A stretch of 59,385 bases of DNA from Burkholderiales bacterium (GTDB lineage: Bacteria; Pseudomonadota; Gammaproteobacteria; Burkholderiales; UBA11063). Of this stretch, positions 10,449 through 19,505 are shown in pieces. How positions within the stretch are numbered: the stretch's first letter is position 1; the number at the start of each line of letters is the position of its first letter. A program made the translations under genes and the position numbers. The DNA is taken from the NCBI GenBank assembly GCA_019748155.1, contig JAIEPY010000103.1, positions 1 to 59,385 of the forward strand, written 5' to 3'. The notes beneath the pieces were generated by a model. The model was not told the DNA's origin and searched no databases. It was given only the letters and a program-made list of their open reading frames with translations.

Positions 10449-11632
10449 GCCTTTATTCGGCGGTTAATCAATACATAAAGTATCCAGCATGCAAAAGCTA
10501 AAATAAAATATCCGGAAGCTAAAGCGCTTATTGTGCTGCTGGGTAAAATACCCGCCAAAATTGAGCTAGCTGCAAAGGTGATAACGTAGGCACCGCTCCC
10601 GGCGACTCCACCTGCAGTACCCGCATAACGAGGAAACATTGATAAGCAATATGCAAAGTAATTATTAAAGATAAAACCAGCCAAGGTATGCATAAGAAAT
10701 GCTGGAATTAAAACAGCGTAAATACTCCCGCTCTTCAAACTAAGCAGAAACATAATTAGCGCAATTACCATAGCACAAATAATTGAAACTCTCATTTTAG
10801 ACATTAGTTCTAATCTAAGTAAGCGGCGATTAAGCAAACCACCACACATCCATGCAAATCCCATCACCAATGCATAATGACCATATTCAATCGGTGTATA
10901 ACCCAGCGTAACTTGCACCAAGAAAGATCCCATAAGGTTAAATAACATAACCATTGCATAAGCGAATCCGAGGCTTAACACACCAAGATTAAATTTACCA
11001 CTACTAAGTATTTCACCATACGCGGCTTTTATATTGGCAAAATTCAAGGTATTTTTATTTTTTATAGTTTCTGGAACAAAAATAAACTCTGTCACCGCTA
11101 ACACAAAAGCGTATGCCGCTAAAAAATAGAAACAGGATTTCCAGCCAAAGAAGCTCTGCAGATAACCACCAATTCCTGGGGCAATAATTGGTCCTAATGA
11201 CCAAGCAATCGTCGTATAAATTAGCATTGATTGTAATTTAACACCATTATAGATATCTACAATGATTGCACGTTTTGAAACCATAAAAAAACCAACAGAT
11301 AGCCCCTGTAAAAAACGTAATAATAAGAACATGCTAATACTATCTATTTGTGGAATCATAAAGCTAAACAGGCTAAAAGCAAGTAATGAGACTATCGTAA
11401 TTTTTCGCCTACCGTAAGCATCGATAATATTGCCGGCAATAAATTGGCTTAAAGCATAGGCAATCAAAAAAATTGTTACAGTTACCTGAGCTAATACCTC
11501 ACTGATATCAAAATACTTTGCAACAGTTGGCAGCGATGGCACATAGATATCTACAGCCAAGCCTGAGATTGGGATAATCAAGAACGCACAAACCGCCATA
11601 ACAATAGTTTGGCGCTCAGTAAAACGACTCAT
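10445..11632 (-). CDS. Bcr/CflA-family MFS multidrug efflux transporter
   Basis: About 395 residues with twelve hydrophobic helices. N-terminal 'DIYVPSLPTVAKYFDIS', the loop 2–3 motif 'GNIIDAYGRRKI' and the helix 4 stretch 'RFLQGLSVGFFMVSKRAIIVD' are characteristic of the Bcr/CflA (DHA1) drug:H+ antiporters. The ATG at 11632 is chosen; a TTG at 11653 would extend it by seven residues into purD. It begins 11 bp after the purD stop, so the two may be one transcript. Substrate unknown. Confidence 0.85.
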   Translation of the reverse strand: MSRFTERQTIVMAVCAFLIIPISGLAVDIYVPSLPTVAKYFDISEVLAQVTVTIFLIAYALSQFIAGNIIDAYGRRKITIVSLLAFSLFSFMIPQIDSISMFLLLRFLQGLSVGFFMVSKRAIIVDIYNGVKLQSMLIYTTIAWSLGPIIAPGIGGYLQSFFGWKSCFYFLAAYAFVLAVTEFIFVPETIKNKNTLNFANIKAAYGEILSSGKFNLGVLSLGFAYAMVMLFNLMGSFLVQVTLGYTPIEYGHYALVMGFAWMCGGLLNRRLLRLELMSKMRVSIICAMVIALIMFLLSLKSGSIYAVLIPAFLMHTLAGFIFNNYFAYCLSMFPRYAGTAGGVAGSGAYVITFAASSILAGILPSSTISALASGYFILAFACWILYVLINRRIKA

Positions 11633-11642
11633 GCTAGCTTCG

Positions 11643-12908
11643 TTATTCACCAACTACATCACCTATATCCTTGCGATAATAACAATCTTTAAAGCTGATT
11701 GATTTTAGTAGTTCATACGTATTTTGACGCGCTTTGGTCAAATTTTCACCATGCGCAACCACATTAACCACACGTCCACCAGCTGTCACCAGCTTATCAC
11801 CATTAGCGGCTACGCCAGCTAAAAACACTTGAGCGTTGTCATGGTTAAATTCTTTAATGCCCTGAATAGAATAACCATTATGATAGTTACCAGGATAGCC
11901 TCCTGATGCTAATACTACGCAACAGGTTGATCCAGCACGCCACTCTAATTGAATGCTACTCAGTTTCTTATTCAGTGCGGCATTGATTGCTGTTAATAAG
12001 TCAGACTTAAGCAATGGTAACACTGCCTGCGTCTCAGGATCTCCCATTCGCATATTATACTCAAGTAAATAAACACCGTGCTCTGTAATCATTAACCCAA
12101 AGAAAATCACTCCAGCAAAGTCCATTTTTTCAGCTTTTATCCCACGTAAAGTTGGCTCCAAAATATCACGGATAAATGCCTGATTTATCTCATCCGTCAC
12201 ATATGGATTAGGGGCAATTACACCCATGCCGCCAGTATTAAGACCAGTTTCGCCATCACCAATTTTCTTATGGTCTTTAGCACTGATTAGTGGAATGATA
12301 GTTTCACTATCAGTAAATGACAAGATAGAAGCTTCAACGCCTACCAAATATTCTTCAATCACAACTTCACAGCCTGAGTCACCAAATACCTGTTCTAAAA
12401 GCATTGATGCTAACGCGGCTTCCGCTTGGTCATTATTTTCGGCAATAACTACACCTTTACCAGCAGCCAGACCACTGGCTTTAATAACTATCGGATAACT
12501 TATTTTATCCAGATATTTTAAGGCTGCCGCATAATCAGTAAAGCTTTCGTGATGAGCGGTTTTAACCCCGTATTTATTCATAAAATCTTTAGCAAAGGCT
12601 TTACTACCTTCAAGCTGAGCAGCTTGCTTATCTGGTCCAAAAATTGCTAGGTCAAGCTCTTTAAATCTATCGACAATTCCCTCAACCAATAACTCTTCAC
12701 TACCAACAATAGTTAAATCAATTTGCTGCAGGCGCGCAAATTCAAGAATTTCATCGATTTTACTTAATTTTAGATTACTCACACGTGGCAACAATTCACA
12801 ACCTGGATTACCTTCGGCAACAAATATTTTTTTTATTTGTGGATTTTGACTAAATTTCCAAGCTAAGGCATGCTCACGCCCACCTTTACCAATAATTAAT
12901 ATTTTCAT
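11643..12908 (-). CDS. purD: Phosphoribosylamine--glycine ligase (GAR synthetase)
   Basis: ATP-grasp enzyme for the second step of purine synthesis (phosphoribosylamine + glycine + ATP to GAR). 421 residues, the usual length. Seen: N-terminal 'ILIIGKGGREHALAWK', 'NPGCE', central 'YPIVIKASGLAAGKGVVIA', 'GEEYLVG'-type 'IEEYLVGVEASILSF', 'NTGGMGVIAPNPY' and the metal-binding 'EYNMRMGDPETQAVLPLL'. Start ATG 12908. purF lies elsewhere in this window (32.3 kb), so the purine genes are dispersed. Confidence 0.97.
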   Translation of the reverse strand: MKILIIGKGGREHALAWKFSQNPQIKKIFVAEGNPGCELLPRVSNLKLSKIDEILEFARLQQIDLTIVGSEELLVEGIVDRFKELDLAIFGPDKQAAQLEGSKAFAKDFMNKYGVKTAHHESFTDYAAALKYLDKISYPIVIKASGLAAGKGVVIAENNDQAEAALASMLLEQVFGDSGCEVVIEEYLVGVEASILSFTDSETIIPLISAKDHKKIGDGETGLNTGGMGVIAPNPYVTDEINQAFIRDILEPTLRGIKAEKMDFAGVIFFGLMITEHGVYLLEYNMRMGDPETQAVLPLLKSDLLTAINAALNKKLSSIQLEWRAGSTCCVVLASGGYPGNYHNGYSIQGIKEFNHDNAQVFLAGVAANGDKLVTAGGRVVNVVAHGENLTKARQNTYELLKSISFKDCYYRKDIGDVVGE

Positions 12909-13237
12909 ACTTTTTAAATCCTTTATTTTTTAAACTCTCAGTAATTTATAACTAACTAAAATTATTGAGATTAATCACAATTCCAGTCATAGTCATCATC
13001 ATTTTGTTTTGTCTGATAAGTAAATACTTTATTTACAAACAGCGTAGATGCGTGCTCATTCGTCATATGAACATCTGAGTTACCATCAAAAAACTTTTGA
13101 TCGGTTGGTTCTTACAGTAGAACTAGATAATATACTTAGTCACACTTTTTTTTACCAAGCTAAATTAATTTGATATACCTAAGCTTGTCAGAATGTCCAT
13201 AGCAACCCCTGATTTAAATAGTTGCTTAATAAGACTC
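12909..13237. other. 329-bp intergenic region between nitroreductase and purD
   Basis: The gap holds one short coding-like frame on the minus strand (listed separately at 12971–13066). The rest is AT-rich and must contain the purD promoter on the minus strand. No convincing hairpin or terminator was found. Confidence 0.5.
12971..13066 (-). CDS. Small hypothetical protein (31 aa) or gene remnant
   Basis: An open frame reads MTNEHASTLFVNK and ends with the acidic 'DDDYDWNCD'. The same frame stays open another 14 codons upstream of the ATG with coding-like residues (EPTDQKFFDGNSDVH) until a TAA. There is no Shine-Dalgarno sequence before the ATG. The upstream continuation suggests either a longer gene that lost its 5' part or a small protein with a non-standard start. 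No domain recognised. Confidence 0.3.
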   Translation of the reverse strand: MTNEHASTLFVNKVFTYQTKQNDDDYDWNCD

Positions 13238-13897
13238 TTATGCGTGTACTAGTTCAATAATTGGTTTACGTGTTTTTGCACGAACTTGATCAGTTAGACG
13301 ATAACCCAAGCAACAAAAAACTGCAATTTCATAACTCTGTGGATCTAATAGCTTATGTTTTACTAAAACTTCACGTACATTATTACGAACAAACCCTTCT
13401 ATTGGACAAGAATCAATGCCTATTTGAGCCGCAGCACTCATAACATTAGCAAGAGCAATATAGGCCTGCTTAGCAGCCCAATCATCTAGATAACGTGAGT
13501 CGTTTTTAATTTGGATTTCATTTAATTGGTAATCATTAATTAGGTTTCGTCTAAATTCCTGCATTTCAACTGGAGTTTGCTGCACATCAAGTAAGATATG
13601 CTCAAAATAAGCATCATGTACAGTAATATCTTTCTTAGTTGCAAACATTAAGACATGACTAGCTGTAGGTAATTGCTTTTGCGCTCCCCACATATGCGGA
13701 TGAAGCTCTTGCAACAATTTTGCTTCTTTTAAAACAAAGACCTCATACGGCTGTAAACCAAATGAGGATGGTGACAAACTAATAATTTGTAACAAAAATT
13801 CAAAATCTGCATCAGAAATTTTTTTATCAGAGTTAAATTCTTTACATGCATGACGCGCTTGGTACGCATCCAAAATCAAAGATTTTTTATTTGGCAT
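13238..13897 (-). CDS. NAD(P)H nitroreductase family protein (NfsB-like)
   Basis: FMN-dependent oxidoreductase of the nitroreductase superfamily, 219 residues. Seen: the FMN-binding N-terminal 'YQARHACKEFNSDKKI', 'LSPSSFGLQPYEVFVL', the middle 'KQAYIALANVMSAAAQIGIDSCPIEGF' and the C-terminal 'AVFCCLGYR', all in family order. The closest familiar member is the oxygen-insensitive nitroreductase/dihydropteridine reductase NfsB. The natural substrate (quinone, nitroaromatic, pteridine) cannot be told. Start ATG 13897; stands alone between purD and the acyltransferase. Confidence 0.9.
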   Translation of the reverse strand: MPNKKSLILDAYQARHACKEFNSDKKISDADFEFLLQIISLSPSSFGLQPYEVFVLKEAKLLQELHPHMWGAQKQLPTASHVLMFATKKDITVHDAYFEHILLDVQQTPVEMQEFRRNLINDYQLNEIQIKNDSRYLDDWAAKQAYIALANVMSAAAQIGIDSCPIEGFVRNNVREVLVKHKLLDPQSYEIAVFCCLGYRLTDQVRAKTRKPIIELVHA

Positions 13898-13947
13898 AGT
13901 TAACTTTCAATTTATTCATACTTGATAATCACAGTCAAAATATTAGC

Positions 13948-14724
13948 TTAGTATTCGGCAGGTTTGCTATCTAAATCACTATGGTAAAGCGTACTAATTT
14001 TCTCATACATATATTGCGATAATGCTTCACGATTAGTAAAATCAGTTGCATTGACTGCTTCGAGAATATCAATTTTAATCACTAAGCCTTTAAGTCGTAA
14101 TGTACTCCAAACTGATTCCATCCATCTTTTTTTAGAAAAAGTAACTTCAGTCGATGGAGAACCGTCTGCGTTACGATAACGTAAAACTACAGGAACAACG
14201 CGACTCTTGGCAATCATTGCAGATTCAAAAATTGAAGCATGAAAAGGTAATATTGTCATACCATCACTGGTAGTTCCTTCTGGAAATAACCCCATTGCCC
14301 AACCATCTTGCATTACTTTCGCAATTTTTTTATTTGCCATCACTAAATCACGTTTATTTTTACGATCAATAAATACCGTACCACCGGATTTAATGATATT
14401 TCTTAGTAGAGCCCAGCGTAGCATTTCAACCTTACCAACGTAATTAGTACAATAAACGCTGGACATAACCAGAGTGTCTAGCCAAGAGACATGGTTTTGA
14501 ACAAACATTGTATTTGGTTGAATATAATCGTCACCGATTGAACCCGTTACTTCAAATTTGGCACCAATCGCCCAAATCATAGCTCGTGCCCAAGGTTTAT
14601 GGAAAAAACGCCGCCACCAACTCATAGGAATAAATGGATAACAAAGGTATGATGTACCAACAATATAGCACATTAAAAGAATACAAGCCACAAAACGTGA
14701 CCACGAAATTAGCTTACGCATCAT
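13948..14724 (-). CDS. 1-acyl-sn-glycerol-3-phosphate acyltransferase (PlsC-like)
   Basis: A 258-residue membrane-associated acyltransferase. An N-terminal hydrophobic helix (~8–30) precedes the PlsC domain with the catalytic HX4D motif as 'NHVSWLD' and the glycerophosphate-binding 'FPEGTTSDG'. It most likely acylates lysophosphatidic acid in phospholipid synthesis; related ornithine-lipid acyltransferases (OlsA) share these motifs, and no partner gene here decides. Start ATG 14724. Confidence 0.88.
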   Translation of the reverse strand: MMRKLISWSRFVACILLMCYIVGTSYLCYPFIPMSWWRRFFHKPWARAMIWAIGAKFEVTGSIGDDYIQPNTMFVQNHVSWLDTLVMSSVYCTNYVGKVEMLRWALLRNIIKSGGTVFIDRKNKRDLVMANKKIAKVMQDGWAMGLFPEGTTSDGMTILPFHASIFESAMIAKSRVVPVVLRYRNADGSPSTEVTFSKKRWMESVWSTLRLKGLVIKIDILEAVNATDFTNREALSQYMYEKISTLYHSDLDSKPAEY

Positions 14725-14909
14725 AACAACCTAAAAGATACTTAAGTATATATTTTACCCTATACAATGAAAGCTAACTAGAGATAATTGATAGCATTTT
14801 AAAAAGAGCATCGCTGGCTTACTTATAAAATACATAAATTTGGATAGCCTTAGATAATTTTAGGAGAAATTTATAGGTGTTAAGCAAACATAAAAAATGA
14901 AAACCTAGT

Positions 14910-15377
14910 TTATTTTAACAAATGATCCTGTATCTGCCCAGTAACTTTTGCTATGGCAAGAAGCATTTCAGGGCTGATTTCTTCATGAGGTTGATAGCGC
15001 TCGCCCTCGATGCCCCAAAATGTCACATGGCTGATTTTGATACCCAATACTTCAGCCAAGGCTAAAGACGGAGAAACGCCAAGATTATGCGATGATAACA
15101 TCCCAGAAAAACCGATAATCTCTTTAGCTTGCAAGATATAGGTATTACCAGTTTCTGCCAGATTAGTTTTTACCATATCAACTAGGTGAATATGCTCATA
15201 GTCGCGCCCGAGCCAATCAAGGAGATTTAGCCCTGGTCGATCATCCGCATCAATAATTAATTCACCAGATTGGATTTTACCCTGTAATCCTTCGACATGA
15301 GAAAGCTGGTCGGCAACTAGCCAACCAGCTTGATCATCGGCAAAAGGAGAACCAATTCCTAATACCAGTATCGTCAT
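14910..15377 (-). CDS. [NiFe]-hydrogenase maturation protease
   Basis: Endopeptidase that removes the C-terminal tail of the hydrogenase large subunit after nickel insertion. 155 residues with the HyaD/HycI-family motifs 'VLGIGSPFADDQAG' at the N-terminus (with the first metal-binding acidic residue), 'DADDRPGLNLLDWL', 'HLVDMVKT' and 'SSHNLGVSPSLALAEVLG' carrying the conserved His. It begins 1 bp after the large-subunit stop and is the last gene of the operon, so it is presumably dedicated to that subunit. Its target site would be just after H424 of the large subunit. Confidence 0.92.
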   Translation of the reverse strand: MTILVLGIGSPFADDQAGWLVADQLSHVEGLQGKIQSGELIIDADDRPGLNLLDWLGRDYEHIHLVDMVKTNLAETGNTYILQAKEIIGFSGMLSSHNLGVSPSLALAEVLGIKISHVTFWGIEGERYQPHEEISPEMLLAIAKVTGQIQDHLLK

Positions 15378-15378
15378 A

Positions 15379-16680
15379 TTATTTACGCGTTACATTTAAG
15401 GTTAAGAAATGCGCAGAGCATGAAATACATGGATCATAGTTACGAATAACCATCTCCGCGTGTAATTGAATCTCAGCATCCGGACGCTCTAAACCAAACT
15501 TTTCAAGAGCAATCCGTAAATCAGCTTCCATACACGGTAAATTTTGTGACGTTGGTGCAGAAATACGAATATGTTTTGCCAAACCAGCCGCATCAAACTC
15601 AAACTCATCTATTTGAATTCCGCGTGGCGCTTCAACCCCAAACCAAGCCGCACCAGCCGCAACTTTTTCAGGAGCACTTGGTGTATCAGTATAAGTATAC
15701 GCTTCACATAATTGTAATGCACGCTCAAGAGCCCAATAGCCCTCAACCGCACGTGCAATCACTGAGTGGAACATATTGTTGCTTGGGAATTTAACTCCGG
15801 TTGCATTAGCCAAATCCTGAATATGTTTTGGTAAACGATCAAAATTCAAATTAATCCGTGGTAATGGGCCAAGCAATAACGGATCACCTTCAACTGTAGT
15901 AGAATGTAATGCTGTTGATTGCGGTGCATGGAATTCACGGAAATGTTGTTCCCAATCATTCACATCGAACTCTTCACCGCGTGAAGTAATTACCCCACTG
16001 GCAATTACCGGATATTCAGTTGGATGACGCAAACTCACCTGAATAAACGGAATTGTCGTATCCGGGAATTTTAAGGTTGACACAAATTCAATCACACCTT
16101 TAGCATCTTCCAAAGCGGCTTTTAAGCGTGGAACAAAAGCTTTAACTGCGGATTCTTTTGGTGAATGCCAGAAACCGCCCAATTTAACGCCATTGGGATG
16201 TACTGAACGCCCACCAAATAATTTCATTAAATCATTACCTAAATGTTGTAAGCGTACACCACGCACTACTTCATTTGGAAAATCTTTAGCCATTTCAATC
16301 CCTGAGCGATAACCCAAGAAATCCGGCGCAGCCAACAAATGCACATGTAAATAATGCGATTGAATCCATTGACCCAACATCATTAGTAAACGCGCATCTT
16401 TAACCCATTGTGAAGTTTCGATGCCGAATACTTTTTCCATCGCACCAGCTGCCGCAGTTTGATATGCCAATGGGCAAATACCACAAATCCGCGCAACCGC
16501 ATCAATTACCGCATTTGGCTCACGTCCTTCAAGGAATTTCTCAAAGTAACGTGGTGGCTCATAAATACGTAATTCACATTTTTTAATTTTACCATTTTCG
16601 ATTTCCAGATCAAGAGCACCCTCACCCTCAACCCGAGCCAAAATAGGAACTTCAATTTTAGTAGTTTTAGCTAAACTCAT
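15379..16680 (-). CDS. hydA: [NiFe] hydrogenase large (alpha) subunit, group 3b sulfhydrogenase type
   Basis: Catalytic subunit with the Ni-Fe site, 433 residues. The N-terminal motif RICGIC (64–69) and the C-terminal motif DPCISC…H (C418, C421, H424) supply the four metal-ligand cysteines. Nine residues (FLTLNVTRK) follow H424 and would be cut off by the protease encoded next. 'RVEGEGALDLEI' near the start is typical. Together with the beta, gamma and delta genes upstream this is the cytoplasmic NAD(P)-linked, bidirectional enzyme also called sulfhydrogenase (group 3b), able to oxidise H2, evolve H2 from NADPH or reduce sulfur/polysulfide in characterised members. Lies 3 bp after the delta gene. 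Confidence 0.95.
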   Translation of the reverse strand: MSLAKTTKIEVPILARVEGEGALDLEIENGKIKKCELRIYEPPRYFEKFLEGREPNAVIDAVARICGICPLAYQTAAAGAMEKVFGIETSQWVKDARLLMMLGQWIQSHYLHVHLLAAPDFLGYRSGIEMAKDFPNEVVRGVRLQHLGNDLMKLFGGRSVHPNGVKLGGFWHSPKESAVKAFVPRLKAALEDAKGVIEFVSTLKFPDTTIPFIQVSLRHPTEYPVIASGVITSRGEEFDVNDWEQHFREFHAPQSTALHSTTVEGDPLLLGPLPRINLNFDRLPKHIQDLANATGVKFPSNNMFHSVIARAVEGYWALERALQLCEAYTYTDTPSAPEKVAAGAAWFGVEAPRGIQIDEFEFDAAGLAKHIRISAPTSQNLPCMEADLRIALEKFGLERPDAEIQLHAEMVIRNYDPCISCSAHFLTLNVTRK

Positions 16681-16683
16681 GAA

Positions 16684-17484
16684 TTATTCTCCTTTGTAAC
16701 CAGCATCTTGGCTGTTAATATACTGGAATTTATGCTTGATTTGTATTTCGCTTAAACCCATTTCTTTTAGTTTATCGGTCATAGCACCCATATTAGCATA
16801 TTTAGATGCGCCATAACAGCCATAGCAACCACGACCTAACGCCGGACACAAAGCCTCACAGCCATTAGCCGTTACCGGACCTAAACATGGTTCACCGCGC
16901 GCAACAGTTACACACGTGATACCCGCGTGTTTACAAGAGGTACATACTGAATCAACATTTTTTTCAGGCTCAACCCCAAATAAAATTGAACGCACCGCAT
17001 GCAAAATCTGTGTGCTGGTAATCGGGCAACCAGGAATTTCAAAATCAACTGGCACATAGGCACTGATTGGTTTAGCCGTTGAAAGATCTTCTTTGATAAT
17101 CACATCGGTATCTTGTGGATAAATGCCATGTTGCCACTCAAGCAAGCCTTTATCATCCGTATAATTACGTAAAGCTTGAATACCACCAGTAATCGCACAA
17201 GCTCCAACACATACCAGATATTTCGCTTTTTCGCGAACCATTTCCAAGCGATGAATATCATGATGAGTATTAACTGAGCCTTCAATAATAGCTAAATCAA
17301 CTTCCGCAAATTCATCTAAAGGACCAGCCTCGGCAAAATGGACAACATCAACCAAAGTCGATAACTCAAGTAATGACACTGCATCGTTAATGAATGCCAA
17401 CTGACAACCATCACAAGAACTAAATTTATGGACAGCAACTTTTGGGCGCGCCGACAATCCTAATAATTTATCATGAGCTGACAT
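16684..17484 (-). CDS. hydD: [NiFe] hydrogenase small (delta) subunit
   Basis: Electron-transfer subunit of the hydrogenase, 266 residues. Proximal [4Fe-4S] ligands begin at 'SSCDGCQLAFIND' (C24, C27) and continue at 'CVGACAITGG' and 'PGCPI'. A cysteine-rich C-terminal part ('CTSCKHAGITC', 'CLGPVTANGCEALCPALGRGCYGCYG') binds the medial and distal clusters. No twin-arginine signal peptide, which fits a cytoplasmic group 3 enzyme. It starts 1 bp after the gamma gene stop. Confidence 0.94.
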   Translation of the reverse strand: MSAHDKLLGLSARPKVAVHKFSSCDGCQLAFINDAVSLLELSTLVDVVHFAEAGPLDEFAEVDLAIIEGSVNTHHDIHRLEMVREKAKYLVCVGACAITGGIQALRNYTDDKGLLEWQHGIYPQDTDVIIKEDLSTAKPISAYVPVDFEIPGCPITSTQILHAVRSILFGVEPEKNVDSVCTSCKHAGITCVTVARGEPCLGPVTANGCEALCPALGRGCYGCYGASKYANMGAMTDKLKEMGLSEIQIKHKFQYINSQDAGYKGE

Positions 17485-17485
17485 T

Positions 17486-18343
17486 TTACAGTCCTTTCAC
17501 TTCTAATAAATGTTCACAGGCAGGATATGGATATACTGCACCATCTTTACAAATAAATTGAGAACCAAGCTGGCAATGTCCACAATGACCGATTGCACAC
17601 TTCATACTGCGCTCAATACTCACATAAACGTTTTCAGGTTTAACCCCAGCAGCGATAAACGCTTTAGCCACGCCAATCATCATTGGTTCTGGTCCAACCG
17701 TCATCACAATTGAATTGGCATAATCAACGCTTAATTCGGGAATAAAGTTAGTCACATAGCCTTTACCCCAAGTCCATTTGCCATTGTCAACTGGATCAGC
17801 ATTACTGGTAGCCATATAAACTTTGGTTTCTGGAGAATTATTCCAACGGGTATACATATCATCATAAATCAATAGATCAGAAGAACGAATACCATGTAAT
17901 ACGCGTAATTTACCGTATTGGTTACGATTTTTTAATACCTCTTCAGTTGCGGCAACTAATGGAGCATTTCCCAAACCACCAGTTACGATAATTACATCTT
18001 TACCTTTGGCTTCATTCATTGGCCAAGAAGTACCAAATGGACCACGAATACCAACTTTATCACCAGTTTGTAATTTCATCATACCTTTGGTAATCCGACC
18101 TACGACCTGTATCGTATGTTCAAAGCGTCCTTGTTGATGATTACGATCATTAACGATTGAAATCGCAACTTCACCAATACCATAAAGATAAATCATATTA
18201 AATTGACCCGGACGGAAGAAATATTTGCTATCAAGCTCGGGATCAGTAAATTTTAAACGAATAGTAAAAATATCGTGATGTTCTTTTATGAACTCAACAA
18301 TTTCCGCCTCATAAGGCGTATAAGCATCATCTGTATATAACAT
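17486..18343 (-). CDS. hydG: Hydrogenase gamma subunit, FAD/NAD(P)-binding oxidoreductase
   Basis: Diaphorase subunit that exchanges electrons with NAD(P)H, 285 residues. It has the ferredoxin-NADP reductase fold: an FAD-binding barrel with 'FRPGQFNMIYLYG' and 'GDKVGIRGPFGTSWP', a nucleotide-binding half with 'DVIIVTGGLGNAPLVAA', and a C-terminal [2Fe-2S] site 'CAIGHCGHCQLGSQFICKDG'. This layout is that of dihydroorotate dehydrogenase electron-transfer subunits and the HydG subunit of sulfhydrogenases; the operon context decides for the latter. Gap of 11 bp from the beta gene. Confidence 0.93.
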   Translation of the reverse strand: MLYTDDAYTPYEAEIVEFIKEHHDIFTIRLKFTDPELDSKYFFRPGQFNMIYLYGIGEVAISIVNDRNHQQGRFEHTIQVVGRITKGMMKLQTGDKVGIRGPFGTSWPMNEAKGKDVIIVTGGLGNAPLVAATEEVLKNRNQYGKLRVLHGIRSSDLLIYDDMYTRWNNSPETKVYMATSNADPVDNGKWTWGKGYVTNFIPELSVDYANSIVMTVGPEPMMIGVAKAFIAAGVKPENVYVSIERSMKCAIGHCGHCQLGSQFICKDGAVYPYPACEHLLEVKGL

Positions 18344-18354
18344 AATTATCTCTC

Positions 18355-19452
18355 TTACTTACAAATAGCATTAATTTCGTCAACGACGTCGATCTTAACC
18401 GGACACCATGTTACACAACGCCCACAACCCACACAACCTTTGGTGCGGAATTGATCACGCCAAGTAGAGAATTTATGGGTTAACCATTGACGGTAACGAT
18501 ATTTAGGATCTTCGCGATAAGTATCACCATGAGTATAACTATGATCAATGCTGAAGCATGAATCCCATTCACGGGTATGGTGAGTTTCAGTACCTAATAC
18601 ATTTGGCTCATCACGCTCAGTATGGCAAAAGCAAGTTGGGCACACTTGAGTACAGCTACCACAAGATAAGCAACGACTGGCAACGTCATCCCATTGCGGA
18701 TGTTCAAGATTCGCCATTAATTTAGTTTCTACCTCTTTAATTGGTGGCAGTGTTTTCTTTTGTCCGTCAACAGCATAAGCAATTTTAGCCAATGCTTTTT
18801 GCGCTTGTCCACCGCTAGCGGCTTCTAAATCCAAAGCATCTAACAAAGCACGACCTTTATCTGAACCGATTTCAACCACAAAACCATCGCCTTCAATTTC
18901 GGTCATTGCTAAATCAAAACCTTTATCGGCTTGCGGTGCATCACCTAAGGCAACACAGAAACAATTCGAGTGTGATTTAGTACAATTCATGGCAATCAAA
19001 AATTGATTTTCACGACGTTTTACATAACGCACGTCATTGTACGAATTTTCCATAAATACCCGGTCTTGAATTTCAATACCACGTAAGTCACATGGACGAA
19101 CACCAAATACGGCAATTTTTTCAAATTCAACGATAGGTTCAAATGCTAACTTGCCTTCGTCATTGCGCGCCACTTTCCAAATATTTTCCTTAGCCTTAAA
19201 CAGCATCGGTTTAACCGAGGTAGTTGGCAATACAAAGCCAAATGCATGCTTATGATCACTTTTATTTACTTTATAATGCCCAGGTGCCTGCTCATCGTGA
19301 AATCCCCACGGTAAATCCGCAGATTTAGTAATCGTATCATAATTGATTTCGCTCTCATGATGGCGTGGTGCTACACATTTATAGCCATCACCCTGTAATT
19401 GATTAAGCATATCATCAATACGTTGATGTGGTAAAAAATAATAGTGACTCAT
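18355..19452 (-). CDS. hydB: Hydrogenase beta subunit, 4Fe-4S electron-transfer protein
   Basis: First gene of the operon, 365 residues. The C-terminal third holds two [4Fe-4S] motifs: 'CLSCGSCTQVCPTCFC' and 'CVGCGRCVTWCPVKID'. The N-terminal part is the conserved domain of sulfhydrogenase HydB / anaerobic sulfite reductase subunit A, with 'VFGVRPCDLRGIEIQDRVF'. It wires the small subunit to the flavin subunit. A strong Shine-Dalgarno (GGGAG) precedes ATG 19452. An extended -10 promoter at 19645–19650 would give it a leader of about 185 nt. Confidence 0.93.
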   Translation of the reverse strand: MSHYYFLPHQRIDDMLNQLQGDGYKCVAPRHHESEINYDTITKSADLPWGFHDEQAPGHYKVNKSDHKHAFGFVLPTTSVKPMLFKAKENIWKVARNDEGKLAFEPIVEFEKIAVFGVRPCDLRGIEIQDRVFMENSYNDVRYVKRRENQFLIAMNCTKSHSNCFCVALGDAPQADKGFDLAMTEIEGDGFVVEIGSDKGRALLDALDLEAASGGQAQKALAKIAYAVDGQKKTLPPIKEVETKLMANLEHPQWDDVASRCLSCGSCTQVCPTCFCHTERDEPNVLGTETHHTREWDSCFSIDHSYTHGDTYREDPKYRYRQWLTHKFSTWRDQFRTKGCVGCGRCVTWCPVKIDVVDEINAICK

Positions 19453-19505
19453 AAAGCCTACTCCCTAATTAATTAAAATTTTAACTTGTTTTTGATAGAT
19501 TATTA

